Below, one piece after another: positions 27,663 through 38,132 of a stretch of DNA of 64,000 nucleotides. Within the stretch, counting starts at the first letter, position 1; every line of letters starts with the position of its first letter. Where the stretch lies: the NCBI RefSeq assembly GCF_003575965.1, contig NZ_QWJJ01000003.1:186001-250000 (forward strand). The letters run 5' to 3'. The position numbers and the translations under genes were made by a program. Source of the stretch: Pseudooceanicola sediminis (lineage in GTDB: Bacteria; Pseudomonadota; Alphaproteobacteria; Rhodobacterales; Rhodobacteraceae). A model generated the notes under the pieces. That model was not told where the DNA came from. It did not search any database and saw only the letters and a list, made by a program, of their open reading frames with translations.

Positions 27663-29621
27663 TCAGACGTCCAGCTCGACGGCGAACTTGGCGTTTTCCT
27701 GGATGTACTGGAACCGCAGCTCGGGTTTCTTGCCCATCAGCCGCTCAACCAGATCACCGGTCTCGCCCGGTTCGTCCTCGTCGATGGTGACGCGGATCAG
27801 CTTGCGCGAATTCGGGTCCATCGTGGTTTCCTTCAGGTCCTTGGCGTCCATTTCACCAAGACCCTTGAAGCGTGACACGTCGATCTTGCCACGCCCGCCC
27901 AGCCCCTTTTCCAGCCACATGTCGCGCTCGGCCTCGTCCTGAACATAGACGCGGTTGGCGCCCTGCGTCAGACGGAACAGCGGCGGACAGGCCAGGTACA
28001 GATGGCCATTGTCGATCATCGGCCGCATCTGGGTGAAAAAGAACGTCATCAGCAGCGAGGCGATATGCGCGCCGTCGACATCCGCGTCGGTCATGATGAT
28101 GATCTTGTCATAGCGCAGATCGTCGACCCGGAACTTGCTGCCCAGGTTGACGCCGAGCGCCTGGCACATGTCCGCAATTTCCTGGTTGGCACCGATCTTG
28201 CCGCTGGCTGCGCCAAGGACGTTCAGGATCTTGCCACGCAGCGGCAGCAGCGCCTGTGTCTTGCGGTTGCGCGCCATCTTGGCCGACCCACCTGCCGAAT
28301 CACCCTCGACCAGGAACAGCTCCGTGCCCTCTCGGTTGGTGTTGGAACAATCCGCCAGCTTGCCGGGCAGACGCAGCCGTTTCGTCGCCGTCTTGCGCGA
28401 GGTTTCCTTTTCCATCTTGCGCCGCAGACGCTCGTCCGCCCGCAGGATCAGGAAATCGAGGATCGCGCCCGCCGATTTTGTATCCGCCGCCAGCCAGTTG
28501 TCAAAGTGGTCGCGCACCGCGTTTTCCACCAGACGCCCGGCCTCGACCGTGGCCAGCCGGTCCTTGGTCTGGCCGACGAATTCCGGCTCGCGGATAAAGC
28601 ACGACACAAGGGCCGAACCGCCGACAACCAGATCCTCGCGGGTGATCTGGCTGGCCTTCTTGTTGTTCACCAGCTCGCCGTAGGCACGAATGCCCTTCAG
28701 CACGGCCGTCCAGAAACCCTGCTCGTGCGTGCCGCCCTCGGGCGTTGGAACCGTGTTGCAATAGGACTGGATGAAACCGTCGCGGGCCGGCGTCCAGTTG
28801 ATCGCCCACTCCACACGCCCCGGCACGCCAAAGCGTTCCTTGAAATCGACACGCCCCGCAAAGGGCCGCTCGGCGTAGGTCGTGATGCCCGACATTGTTT
28901 CGCTCAGATAGTCCGCCAGACCGCCGGGAAAGTGAAACACGGCCTCAAGCGGCGTCTCGCCATCGTCAATCGCGGTCTTCCAGCGGATCTCGACACCCGA
29001 AAACAGGTAGGCCTTGGACCGGATGGACTTGAACAGGCGCGCCGGCTTGAACTTGTGGCTGCCAAAGATCTCCGCGTCGGGATGAAAGGTCGTCGTGGTG
29101 CCGCGCCGGTTCGGTGCCGCGCCCATGTCCTCCAGCGGCCCCTGTGGAATGCCGCGCGCGAATCGCTGTTGCACCAGTTTGCGATCCCGGGCCACCTGCA
29201 CGACCATATGATCGGACAGCGCATTGACCACCGAGGCGCCGACGCCGTGCAGACCGCCCGAGGTCTCATAGGCCTTGCCGCCGAACTTGCCGCCCGCGTG
29301 CAGGGTACACAGGATCACCTCCAGCGCCGATTTGCCGGGAAACTTCGGGTGCGGGTCGAACGGCATCCCCCGCCCGTTGTCGCGGATGGTGATTGCGCCG
29401 TCGGCGTGCAGCTCGACCTCGATGCGATTGGCATGGCCCGCAACGGCCTCGTCCATCGAGTTGTCCAGAACCTCGGCGACAAGGTGGTGCAGGGCGCGTT
29501 CATCCGTGCCCCCGATGTACATGCCGGGGCGTTTGCGAACAGGCTCCAGCCCTTCCAGAACCTCGATCGAGGAGGCGTCGTAGGTTTCCGGGGCCGCGCC
29601 GTTCAAAAGATCGTCTGCCAT
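27663..29621 (-). CDS. parE: DNA topoisomerase IV subunit B
   Basis: A 652-residue GHKL ATPase subunit of topoisomerase IV, which decatenates daughter chromosomes. Motifs: EVLDNSMDEAV, DNGRGMPFD, GGLHGVGASVVNAL (ATP lid), and the TOPRIM segment ELFLVEGDSAGGSAKMARNR with IIMTDADVDGAHI. The C-terminal QFIQENA-type ending (RFQYIQENAKF) is normal. The ATG at 29621 is preferred; an in-frame ATG at 29654 adds 11 residues but lacks a ribosome site. Confidence 0.95.
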   Translation of the reverse strand: MADDLLNGAAPETYDASSIEVLEGLEPVRKRPGMYIGGTDERALHHLVAEVLDNSMDEAVAGHANRIEVELHADGAITIRDNGRGMPFDPHPKFPGKSALEVILCTLHAGGKFGGKAYETSGGLHGVGASVVNALSDHMVVQVARDRKLVQQRFARGIPQGPLEDMGAAPNRRGTTTTFHPDAEIFGSHKFKPARLFKSIRSKAYLFSGVEIRWKTAIDDGETPLEAVFHFPGGLADYLSETMSGITTYAERPFAGRVDFKERFGVPGRVEWAINWTPARDGFIQSYCNTVPTPEGGTHEQGFWTAVLKGIRAYGELVNNKKASQITREDLVVGGSALVSCFIREPEFVGQTKDRLATVEAGRLVENAVRDHFDNWLAADTKSAGAILDFLILRADERLRRKMEKETSRKTATKRLRLPGKLADCSNTNREGTELFLVEGDSAGGSAKMARNRKTQALLPLRGKILNVLGAASGKIGANQEIADMCQALGVNLGSKFRVDDLRYDKIIIMTDADVDGAHIASLLMTFFFTQMRPMIDNGHLYLACPPLFRLTQGANRVYVQDEAERDMWLEKGLGGRGKIDVSRFKGLGEMDAKDLKETTMDPNSRKLIRVTIDEDEPGETGDLVERLMGKKPELRFQYIQENAKFAVELDV

Positions 29622-29839
29622 GTGCTGCTCTCGGTGCTTATTGTTGGCGGCCATTATGGCAGCGCGCCCCGCCGGGGGAAAGGGCTGTGGCGCAAGCCGC
29701 TGTCATTCGCGACACGCGCGGCACGGGGCGCGGGCAATGCTGCGCCGGAACGGACGGGCAGGGGTGCCGTCGGTCGGTGCCGCGCGCGTCCAGTGCCTGA
29801 CAGGCCCGGGCCTCGACACCCCCTGCAAGGCCCCCCGTC

Positions 29840-29948
29840 CACGGCCAGACGACACGGCCATATGACACGGCCATGTGACATGGGCATGTGAACGGGCACG
29901 CGACCGGCCACGGCCTGTCATCACGGGCCTGTCATCACGGGCCTGTCA
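29840..29948. repeat. Intergenic tandem repeats, 13-bp then 14-bp units
   Basis: This lies in the 340-bp gene-free stretch between parE and the DUF2461 gene. Four clear 13-bp units start at 29840, 29853, 29866 and 29879 (CACGGCCAGACGA, CACGGCCATATGA, CACGGCCATGTGA, CATGGGCATGTGA), then a decayed 12-bp copy. From 29913 a 14-bp period follows, with GCCTGTCA at 29913, 29927 and 29941. No credible gene is seen in 29622-29963. The part from 29655 to 29839 shows nothing else. Confidence 0.85.
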
Positions 29949-29963
29949 TGTTGCCGAACAGGC

Positions 29964-30626
29964 TCAGTCGTGGTCGCGCAAGGCCCCGCGCACCAGTTTC
30001 ATCGCTGGCCAGAACAACGCGAAGGCGCCCATCACGGCATCGTCGAAATCCCGCTCGGGGTGGGGCAGGTCGGCCCAGATCGTCAGCCCCTTGTGGCGCA
30101 GCAGCGGACCGCGCGGATGCGTCTCGGAATAGGGGGCAGGCACGCGTTTCAGGCTCGGTGCGCGCAGGTTGCACCCCTGGGCCATCAGCGCCCCGACCGC
30201 GTCATCGATGCGGTCCCCACGCTTGCCCGCCAGCGCCGCGCGCCAACGCTCCAGCGCCGCGCCCTCGAACTTCATGTAGCCCGCACCGACCCGGATGCGG
30301 TCCAGCTCGATACGCAGGAACCAGCCCAGCGGCTGCGCATCCTCGTCCGGCGCGCTCCACATCATGTGCAGATGCGGCTTGTAGGGCGGTTCTCCCCTGG
30401 CGAACTTCTCGTCCCGCTCAAGGCCGAACAGGGTGGTTGAGCATGTGCCGCCGGTCAGGTCCGCGATCCTGGGGCGCAAGGCCTCCAGCAGCTGCGTCGC
30501 AGGCGTCTTCAGGCGAGCTGTGAACTCGGCCTCGTTGGCCTCGAACCATTCGGTCGCGTTGTTGTCATCCAGACGGCGGCAGAAATCCTGCGCGTCCGGC
30601 ACCAATGTGTCGAATGCCTCACTCAT
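29964..30626 (-). CDS. DUF2461 (TIGR02453) family protein
   Basis: A 220-residue cytoplasmic protein. Its pattern (DFCRRLDDNNATEWFEANEAEFTARLKTPATQLLEALRP, then FLRIELDRIRVGAGYMKFEGAALERWRAAL, then LKRVPAPYSETHPRGPLLRHKGLTIW) matches the TIGR02453 family. No activity is known for the family, and no catalytic motif is evident. AAGGA lies just before two adjacent ATGs (30629, 30626); I use the second. It is divergent from the MATE gene. Confidence 0.85.
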   Translation of the reverse strand: MSEAFDTLVPDAQDFCRRLDDNNATEWFEANEAEFTARLKTPATQLLEALRPRIADLTGGTCSTTLFGLERDEKFARGEPPYKPHLHMMWSAPDEDAQPLGWFLRIELDRIRVGAGYMKFEGAALERWRAALAGKRGDRIDDAVGALMAQGCNLRAPSLKRVPAPYSETHPRGPLLRHKGLTIWADLPHPERDFDDAVMGAFALFWPAMKLVRGALRDHD

Positions 30627-30638
30627 CATGCGTTCCTT

Positions 30639-30670
30639 TCGAAGCTGTGGTGGGTCGAAGCTGCGGTGGG
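30639..30670. repeat. Two-copy 16-bp tandem duplication
   Basis: TCGAAGCTGTGGTGGG followed directly by TCGAAGCTGCGGTGGG (one mismatch), in the 288-bp divergent spacer between the DUF2461 gene and the MATE gene. The rest of the spacer shows no gene. Confidence 0.75.
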
Positions 30671-30914
30671 CAAATCGCCTCGTCTTCCTCCCTTTACGGC
30701 AAAACGCGGGAATGCCCAGTGCCGTCTGCTCCGGCCGGTCTATCCAACGGTGCCGCCCCCCAACACTCGACATGGCACCCGCACGCTTTACGAAAAAACG
30801 CGCACCCCCCACGCCGGTTCCGATCAGAGGAGAGCACTTTTGCACAATTTCATCTTCCGCCTGTGCGCGGCGCACCCTCTTGCCCAGTGAGCCGACCCAT
30901 CGTAAGGCCTGCGC

Positions 30915-32327
30915 ATGATCCCTGCCATGACATACCGCCAACATATCCGCGCCATCCTGGTGCTGGGCCTGCCGCTGGCCGGCAGCCAGCTGGCACAGGT
31001 GTCGCTGTCGCTTGTCGACGCCATGATGCTGGGCTGGTACGACACCACCGCGCTGGCAGGCGAGGTGCTGGGTGGGTCACTGTTCCTGATCCTCTTCCTT
31101 GCCGGTACCGGCTTTGCCTCGGCGGTGGCACCTCTCGTCGCCGCCGCCGAAGGGCGTGGCGACATGACCCGCGCACGGCGTGTGACGCGCATGGCGCTGT
31201 GGCTTTCGATGCTGGCGGGGCTGGTCTGCCTGCCGATCCTGCTGAGCGCCGAAAGCCTGTTCCTGGCCCTTGGGCAGAAACCCGAAGTGGCCGAACAGGC
31301 CGGCATCTACCTCGACACGCTGGCCTACGGCATCTTTCCGGCGCATGCGGCCATGGTCCTGAAAAGCCACCTTGCCGCGATGGAGCGTACGCGCGTCGTG
31401 CTTATCGCGATGCTGGTCGCCGTCGTGGTCAACGCGGCGGGCAATTACGCGCTGATCTTCGGTCAGTGGGGCGCACCCGAGCTCGGCATCCTCGGGGCGG
31501 CCATCGCCTCGCTCGTCATGCACTTCGCCACGGTGGTCTTCCTGGTGGCCTACGTGCAGCGGTCGATCCCCGAACACGCGCTCTTCGTGCGCCTCTGGCG
31601 GCCCGACTGGGACGTGATGGGCGATGTCTTCCGCCTTGGCTGGCCCATCGGCCTGACGCTGGTGGCCGAAGTTGGCCTGTTCGGGGCCTCTTCGATCATG
31701 ATGGGGTGGGTGTCTGAAACGGCATTGGTGGCGCATGGCATCGCGCTCCAGATCACCTCCGTGACCTTCATGATCCACCTCGGCCTCAGCCAGGCTGCAA
31801 CCGTGCGGGCCGGTCGCGCCCATGGGCGTGGCACGATTTCGGACCTCAAGCGCGGGGCGCGCATGGCGCTCTTGCTGTCGGGTATTGCCGTGGTCGCGAC
31901 GATCATTGCCTTCGTCACCATTCCGGGCTGGCTGATGGGGCTGTTTCTCGATCCCGACGCGACTGCGCGGGACGAGATCATTCGCGTCGGCACGCTGTTG
32001 TTGCTGGCCTCGGCGGTGTTTCAACTGGCCGATGCCTTTCAGGTCATGGCGCTCGGCCTGCTGCGCGGATTGCAGGATACGCAGCGTCCGATGATCTTTG
32101 CGGCCGTCAGTTACTGGGTGGTCGGCGTGCCGACGTCCTATGCCCTCGGCTTTACGCTGGGGATGGGGGGCGTCGGGGTCTGGCTGGGGCTGGCGACCGG
32201 CCTGGCCCTGGCGGCGGTGCTGATGATGGCGCGGCTATGGAACACCATGATCCCCGCTGTCCAGGCCGAGGTTTCGGCCCGACTCGGGATCAAGGCCGGC
32301 ACGGCGCGCCCCGCGCCCCGCGCCTAG
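30915..32327 (+). CDS. MATE family multidrug/cation efflux transporter (NorM type)
   Basis: A 470-residue protein with 12 hydrophobic segments and the two-fold MATE repeat. N-half: LVLGLPLAGSQLAQVSLSLVDAMMLGWY. C-half: LGWPIGLTLVAEVGLFGASSIMMGWV. These transporters exchange Na+ or H+ for drugs or metabolites; the substrate cannot be read from sequence. ATG 30915 has AAGG seven bases upstream. Confidence 0.92.
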   Translation: MIPAMTYRQHIRAILVLGLPLAGSQLAQVSLSLVDAMMLGWYDTTALAGEVLGGSLFLILFLAGTGFASAVAPLVAAAEGRGDMTRARRVTRMALWLSMLAGLVCLPILLSAESLFLALGQKPEVAEQAGIYLDTLAYGIFPAHAAMVLKSHLAAMERTRVVLIAMLVAVVVNAAGNYALIFGQWGAPELGILGAAIASLVMHFATVVFLVAYVQRSIPEHALFVRLWRPDWDVMGDVFRLGWPIGLTLVAEVGLFGASSIMMGWVSETALVAHGIALQITSVTFMIHLGLSQAATVRAGRAHGRGTISDLKRGARMALLLSGIAVVATIIAFVTIPGWLMGLFLDPDATARDEIIRVGTLLLLASAVFQLADAFQVMALGLLRGLQDTQRPMIFAAVSYWVVGVPTSYALGFTLGMGGVGVWLGLATGLALAAVLMMARLWNTMIPAVQAEVSARLGIKAGTARPAPRA

Positions 32328-32400
32328 CGCCCGCTTCGGCGCCCGGAACCTGCTTGGGCGCCCTAGAACCCGGCCCGGCACAAACGCCCAGGCCGCAGCG

Positions 32401-32445
32401 CCGCCACCGCGATGGCCGCCACCGCGATGGCCGCCACCGCTATCT
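32401..32445. repeat. 15-bp tandem repeat, three copies
   Basis: CCGCCACCGCGATGG occurs twice exactly (32401, 32416), then once with a changed tail (32431, ending TATCT). The third copy contains the stop codon of the minus-strand gene ending at 32440, so the array grew at the 3' end of a gene. Confidence 0.85.
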
Positions 32446-32847
32446 GCCGGCGGGGGGCAGCCGGTCGGCCTGCTTGCGCACCAGCACGCCGCGCAGGTCG
32501 TGCATCGCCAGCAACAGCTGATCGGTCACCGCCTCCAGCTGCGCCTGCGTCGCCTTTGATTGCGCCCATTGCGCCGTCAGGCTCAGATGATCGACGGTGC
32601 GAAAGATGTCATCGACCTCGCGCGCGGCAAGGGTCGCCTGCCGCTGCGCTGTCCAGTCGCGGATCGCGGCCATGTCCTGCGGGTCAAGCACACGGTCGCC
32701 GTGGGCCCTGATCTCGCCGTTGCGGATATTCACCGCCGCAATCTGGTCCATCTCGATCCGCCGGGCACGGTCCTGCGGATCGAGTCGAAAGACAAAGGCC
32801 CCATTCTCGCGCACGCGAAAGAAATACTGCGGCAGATCGGCTGACAT
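32440..32847 (-). CDS. Conserved hypothetical protein, 135 aa
   Basis: No recognised family. The N-terminal half (LPQYFFRVRENGAFVFRLDPQDRARRIEMDQIAAVNIRNGEI) looks like a small beta-sheet domain. The C-terminal half is helical and rich in Gln/Ala/Leu (82-125), probably a coiled coil. Soluble, no signal peptide. ATG 32847 follows GGGGAGC. It is 35 bases upstream of the aspartate aminotransferase end and could be transcribed from its promoter or its own. Codon use matches neighbours, so I take it as real. Confidence 0.65.
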   Translation of the reverse strand: MSADLPQYFFRVRENGAFVFRLDPQDRARRIEMDQIAAVNIRNGEIRAHGDRVLDPQDMAAIRDWTAQRQATLAAREVDDIFRTVDHLSLTAQWAQSKATQAQLEAVTDQLLLAMHDLRGVLVRKQADRLPPAGR

Positions 32848-32881
32848 TGCTGGCTCCCCGAACGAACTGTCCGGGGCGCTT

Positions 32882-34569
<1,688 letters not shown>

Positions 34570-34573
<4 letters not shown>

Positions 34574-34836
34574 CCGAACCCGTCCCCGTTGGCGAAGCCC
34601 GCGAAACCCGGCTGAAACGTCTGCACATGCGCTCCATGCGGCGTGGCATCAAGGAAATGGACATCATCCTGTCGCGGTTTTCCCAAAGCCTGCCACAGCT
34701 CAGCGACAGCGATCTCGATGCCTATGACCAGGTGCTGGCCCAGAACGACCAGGATCTCTACCAATGGGTCTCGGGTCAGGAACAGCCGCCCGCGTCGCTC
34801 GCCCCGATGATCAGCCGGATCGCCGGGTACAACTGA
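34570..34836 (+). CDS. sdhE: Succinate dehydrogenase flavinylation factor (SdhE/SDHAF2)
   Basis: An 88-residue protein with the SdhE motif RSMRRGIKEMDIIL (RGxxE, needed to promote covalent FAD attachment to SdhA) at about 22-35. The later YDQVLAQNDQDLYQWVSG stretch is also typical. Length is normal. It is the second gene of a two-gene unit with the HTH regulator. Confidence 0.95.
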
Positions 34837-35144
34837 CCTCGCGGGGCGGAAAATGATGCGGGGCGTTTGCCGCGAAACGCCGACAGGCCCCCGCCGGGCC
34901 CCCGCCGGGCGTTGCCATCGCCGTTCCCGCTGGCCTCTTTCGCCCCGATCATCCGGGCGCGATCTTCAGATCCCGTGCCGCGTCTCTAATGGTACGTGTT
35001 GTGCCTCGGCTGCCGGGGACGCGCTGGCGTCGGGCTGCATGGCTAGGTTTTGTTAACCACAGAACGGTCTATCCATTTGGAATTAACATAATTTTCGGGA
35101 ATTTCATCCAGTTTCCGTCCGACATGAATTGACGGAGAACTTGG
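34837..35144. other. Gene-free spacer with hairpin and 11-bp duplication
   Basis: A perfect stem GGCGTTT-GCCGCG-AAACGCC (34862-34881) lies 25 bases after sdhE and may end or stabilise its mRNA, although no T-run follows. GGCCCCCGCCG is repeated in tandem at 34887 and 34898. The last 100 bases are AT-rich (TTAACCACAG... TTGGAATTAACATAATTT) and probably hold the promoter of the MarR-type gene. No coding region seen. Confidence 0.7.
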
Positions 35145-35645
35145 ATGAGCATTCAGAACGCGATCGGGCCGCGCACCGCTCCACAGGGGTTCATGACGGG
35201 CTACCTGGACACCCTCGCGCTGGTAGAGCGTCTGCATCGCCTTTTGCTGGACGTGATCAAGGATGAATTCGAACGCGTCGGCGTTCTGGAAATCAACGCG
35301 GTGCAGGCTCTGCTGCTGTTCAACATCGGCGAGAACGAGGTGACGGCGGGCGAACTCAAATCGCGCGGTTACTATCAAGGCAGCAATGTCAGCTACAACC
35401 TCAAGAAACTGGTCGAAATGGGCTACATGCACCATGAGCGGTGCGAGATCGACCGCCGTTCGGTGCGCGTCCGCCTGACCAAAAAGGGCCGCGACATCCG
35501 CGACGTGGTAGACGAGCTTTTCGTGCGCCACGCAGACGGGCTGGAACATCGGAAAGTCATCGACCTCGACGGGCTGGAAGGGATCAACACCTCCTTCCGC
35601 CGTATCGAACGGTTCTGGACCGACCAGATCCGCTATATCTACTGA
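35145..35645 (+). CDS. MarR-type winged-helix transcriptional regulator (LdtR-like)
   Basis: A 166-residue regulator. Winged helix: EINAVQALLLFNIGENEVTAGELKSRGYYQGSNVSYNLKKLVEMGYMHHERCEIDRRSVRVRLTKKG (about 48-115). The C-terminal helices continue to the end. It resembles LdtR of Rhizobiales, which controls an L,D-transpeptidase and stress tolerance. Target here unknown. GGAG lies 10 bases before ATG 35145, and it appears monocistronic. Confidence 0.85.
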   Translation: MSIQNAIGPRTAPQGFMTGYLDTLALVERLHRLLLDVIKDEFERVGVLEINAVQALLLFNIGENEVTAGELKSRGYYQGSNVSYNLKKLVEMGYMHHERCEIDRRSVRVRLTKKGRDIRDVVDELFVRHADGLEHRKVIDLDGLEGINTSFRRIERFWTDQIRYIY

Positions 35646-35820
35646 CGCCTGCCGCCACGGATCACAGGGCGTCCCGGCGGCGCCCCGTGGCGCCGTCGGT
35701 CCGCCCCTGCTCGCGTGACCTGCGCACGCCCTGCTGCACATCCACCCGGGCACACCGGGGCCGCGCCACCGTCACGGGGATTGCCCCCACCTTTACTGCA
35801 AACCTGTTTCTCGCCGATCG

Positions 35821-36630
35821 CTATCTTGCGACGACCAGACGCGACGGTCTCTGTTCCTGGCCCCGCACCGGTCCGGCCCAACCCTGTCGTGGCTGCCCCG
35901 CAGGCCCCGTCCGTGCATCGCGCCACGCATCCGGTCCCGGGCCGCTCTGGGCAAGCGACGGCACCTCCAGCTCCTTCAACAGCTTGCGCACCATCGCCGC
36001 TTCAAAGTCCCGAAATCCGAGCGCCGCTTCGGCAAAGGCATCCGGCCCCCGCAACACGTAGGCCCGGTAATAGGCCATCAGTTGCGCGATGCCGCCCGAT
36101 GCGTCATTCGCCTCGCCGATGACCAGCCCGTTTACCGTCAGGGCCCCCATGTCGATCTCTCTCGGATGCGGCCCGGCGTTGTGCATCCCGTCGCCCGAGA
36201 CATCCAGCACCCGCCGCCAGCATCCGTCCTGCCGGGCCAGCGCACCTGCGCCAAATCGCATTGCCGCGCCGATGGCGGTGGATGGCTCCATGTGCACCCG
36301 CCCGACTGCGCGCAACCGTTGCCGTACCGTCTCCAGTGCCGCCGCGTCGCCGATCACCGTCCAGGGCGACAGCACCCGCTGGTCCTGCGGTCCGCTCCAT
36401 TCATAGACCATCAGGCGCACCGGCGTTTCGGGCATCTGCAGCAGTGCCTCGCGTACCTGCGGGTTGGCCAGCGCCGCCGCCAGACCGTCCAGTTGCAGGC
36501 GGTATTCCGTATCATCGACCGACCCCGACACATCCAGCCCAAGGGCCAGCGCCTGACGGCAGGTTTCGGCGCGGGCGCCCCCGGCCGTCAGCGCCGCCAG
36601 CATCAGCGCGACCGCTATCACCCGCAACAT
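35821..36630 (-). CDS. Secreted DUF1194 / VWA-like protein (copy A)
   Basis: A 269-residue protein with an N-terminal signal peptide (LRVIAVALMLAALTAGGARAE). The mature part has a MIDAS-like DVSGSVDDTEY motif, a later LDVSGDGMHN and VNGLVIGE, as in DUF1194, a von Willebrand factor A-like fold. Function unknown; a periplasmic adhesion or assembly role is possible. A basic, Gly/Pro-rich tail (225-269) looks disordered. It overlaps its paralogue by 13 bases. Confidence 0.88.
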   Translation of the reverse strand: MLRVIAVALMLAALTAGGARAETCRQALALGLDVSGSVDDTEYRLQLDGLAAALANPQVREALLQMPETPVRLMVYEWSGPQDQRVLSPWTVIGDAAALETVRQRLRAVGRVHMEPSTAIGAAMRFGAGALARQDGCWRRVLDVSGDGMHNAGPHPREIDMGALTVNGLVIGEANDASGGIAQLMAYYRAYVLRGPDAFAEAALGFRDFEAAMVRKLLKELEVPSLAQSGPGPDAWRDARTGPAGQPRQGWAGPVRGQEQRPSRLVVAR

Positions 36631-37442
36631 GTCGTCGTCCCGTCCGCGCGCTCACCCACCTGCAAATCATTGAGCTCGCGAAACAGTTTCAGCGTCATCG
36701 CGCGGCGGAAATCCTCGAACCCCTCTGCGGTCACCATAAAGGCACCCGGTCCGTGCAGGATCTCCTCGCGGTAAAACCGCTGCACGCCCTCGTCCGGCCC
36801 CAGGATCGCCAGGCCGTTCACCACCACCCCGTCGAACGGGAAATGCTTGTAGGCCAGCGCCGGGGCAAACCCCTCGTTGTTGATGCCGTCGCCGGATACG
36901 TCGATCACCTGGCGGTCGCAGGCCGGTGCCTCGCGCAGCATACCCGCCCCGAACCCCAGGCCATAGCCCGCCGCAGTGGGAAAGCCGCTATAGCTGCGCC
37001 GCGCCCGCGCAATCACCCCGATGGCCTGTTCCAGCGCCGCGCGGTCCCGCAGCATCACCCAGGGCAGAACCACCACCTGCTGCTGCCGCCCGCTCCATTC
37101 AAAGACCGACAGCGCCACCGCACCTTGCCCCTGCAGGATCGCGCGCTGGATGTCCGGCGCGCGCAGCGCCGCCACCAACCCGTCGCGCTGCAACGCATAT
37201 TCCGCCGCATCCACCGATGCCGACACGTCCAGCGCCAGCACCAGCGCCAGACGACAGTGCCCCTCGGCCTGAACCCGTTGCACGAACGGCTTTGCAAAGT
37301 CCGGGCGGGACTTTGCAAAACCCTCCTCAGCCGCGGCACCCGAACCGGCCAGGGCAACACACCAGACCGCACCCGCCGCACGTCGCGCCCATGACCCCCA
37401 CCCTGCGGGCAGGGGCCACGTTCCGGGGAAATTCCCTACCAA
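36618..37442 (-). CDS. Secreted DUF1194 / VWA-like protein (copy B)
   Basis: A paralogue of the downstream gene: DVSASVDAAEYALQRDGLVAAL, FEWSGRQQQVVVLPW, DVSGDGINNEG and VNGLAILG align motif by motif with copy A, but the MIDAS Gly is Ala here. There is no in-frame ATG ahead of the signal peptide-like segment (RRAAGAVWCVALAGSGAAAEE). The most likely start is TTG 37442, overlapping the gloA stop by seven bases and giving 274 residues. An upstream start inside gloA is possible. Confidence 0.8.
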   Translation of the reverse strand: MVGNFPGTWPLPAGWGSWARRAAGAVWCVALAGSGAAAEEGFAKSRPDFAKPFVQRVQAEGHCRLALVLALDVSASVDAAEYALQRDGLVAALRAPDIQRAILQGQGAVALSVFEWSGRQQQVVVLPWVMLRDRAALEQAIGVIARARRSYSGFPTAAGYGLGFGAGMLREAPACDRQVIDVSGDGINNEGFAPALAYKHFPFDGVVVNGLAILGPDEGVQRFYREEILHGPGAFMVTAEGFEDFRRAMTLKLFRELNDLQVGERADGTTTCCG

Positions 37443-37864
37443 TGTCCCGTGTTCGCCATGCTCAGCCAAGGCTCCGCAGGTTCCAGCGATCCTCCCTCCT
37501 GCAACAGCTCGACCGAGATATTGTCGGGCGAGCGCACAAAGGCCATGTGACCGTCGCGCGGCGGCCGGTTGATCGTCACACCCGCATCCATCAGCGTCTG
37601 GCACATCTCGTAGATATTGCCGACGCTATAGGCCAGGTGCCCGAAATGACGGCTGTCGCTGGGCAGATCGTCGTCCCCGTCCCAGTTGTAGGTCAGCTCC
37701 ACAGGGCAGTCTTCCTGCCCCTCCGGCGCCATGAAGATCAGGCTGAACCGCCCACCTTCGTTATCGATCCGCCGGGTTTCCTTCAGCCCCAGCAGCTCGA
37801 AGAATGCCATGGTCTTTTCCAGGTCCTTGACCCGCACCATCGTGTGCAAATAGCGCACTTTCAT
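37436..37864 (-). CDS. gloA: Lactoylglutathione lyase (glyoxalase I)
   Basis: A 142-residue VOC-fold enzyme that isomerises the methylglyoxal-glutathione hemithioacetal to S-lactoylglutathione. Metal-ligand candidates are His7 (RYLHTMVRV), Glu56 (PVELTYN), His76 (GHLAYSV) and Glu119 (ISVELLQ). Length fits the bacterial Ni/Co type. AAGGAG lies 8-9 bases before ATG 37864. It leads an operon with the two DUF1194 genes. Confidence 0.93.
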   Translation of the reverse strand: MKVRYLHTMVRVKDLEKTMAFFELLGLKETRRIDNEGGRFSLIFMAPEGQEDCPVELTYNWDGDDDLPSDSRHFGHLAYSVGNIYEMCQTLMDAGVTINRPPRDGHMAFVRSPDNISVELLQEGGSLEPAEPWLSMANTGHW

Positions 37865-38132
37865 CGTGAAACTCCTTGTCATGTCCCCGCGCCGCGCCCT
37901 GAGAAGGCTGCGGCGGGGGCCCGTCCTGCATGTTCCGGGGCCACCCTCCCGGGGGCACCGCTCCGCCCTGAACGTAGCAGCCCCACGCCGCTTGTCGACG
38001 CAAAATCCCCTCGTGTGCGTCTCCTGCGGCACCGGACGCGAATTCGCCCCGTCGCCGCTCATGTAGAGGTTTTGCACGCCCCCCTTACAAGATAGAGTGG
38101 ATCTGCACTGAAGATGACAAAAGGATTCGCCC

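Noticed and set aside
28002-29891. A 629-codon open frame opposite parE running into the tandem repeats
   Set aside because: Shadow of parE; the 3' part is translated repeat DNA.
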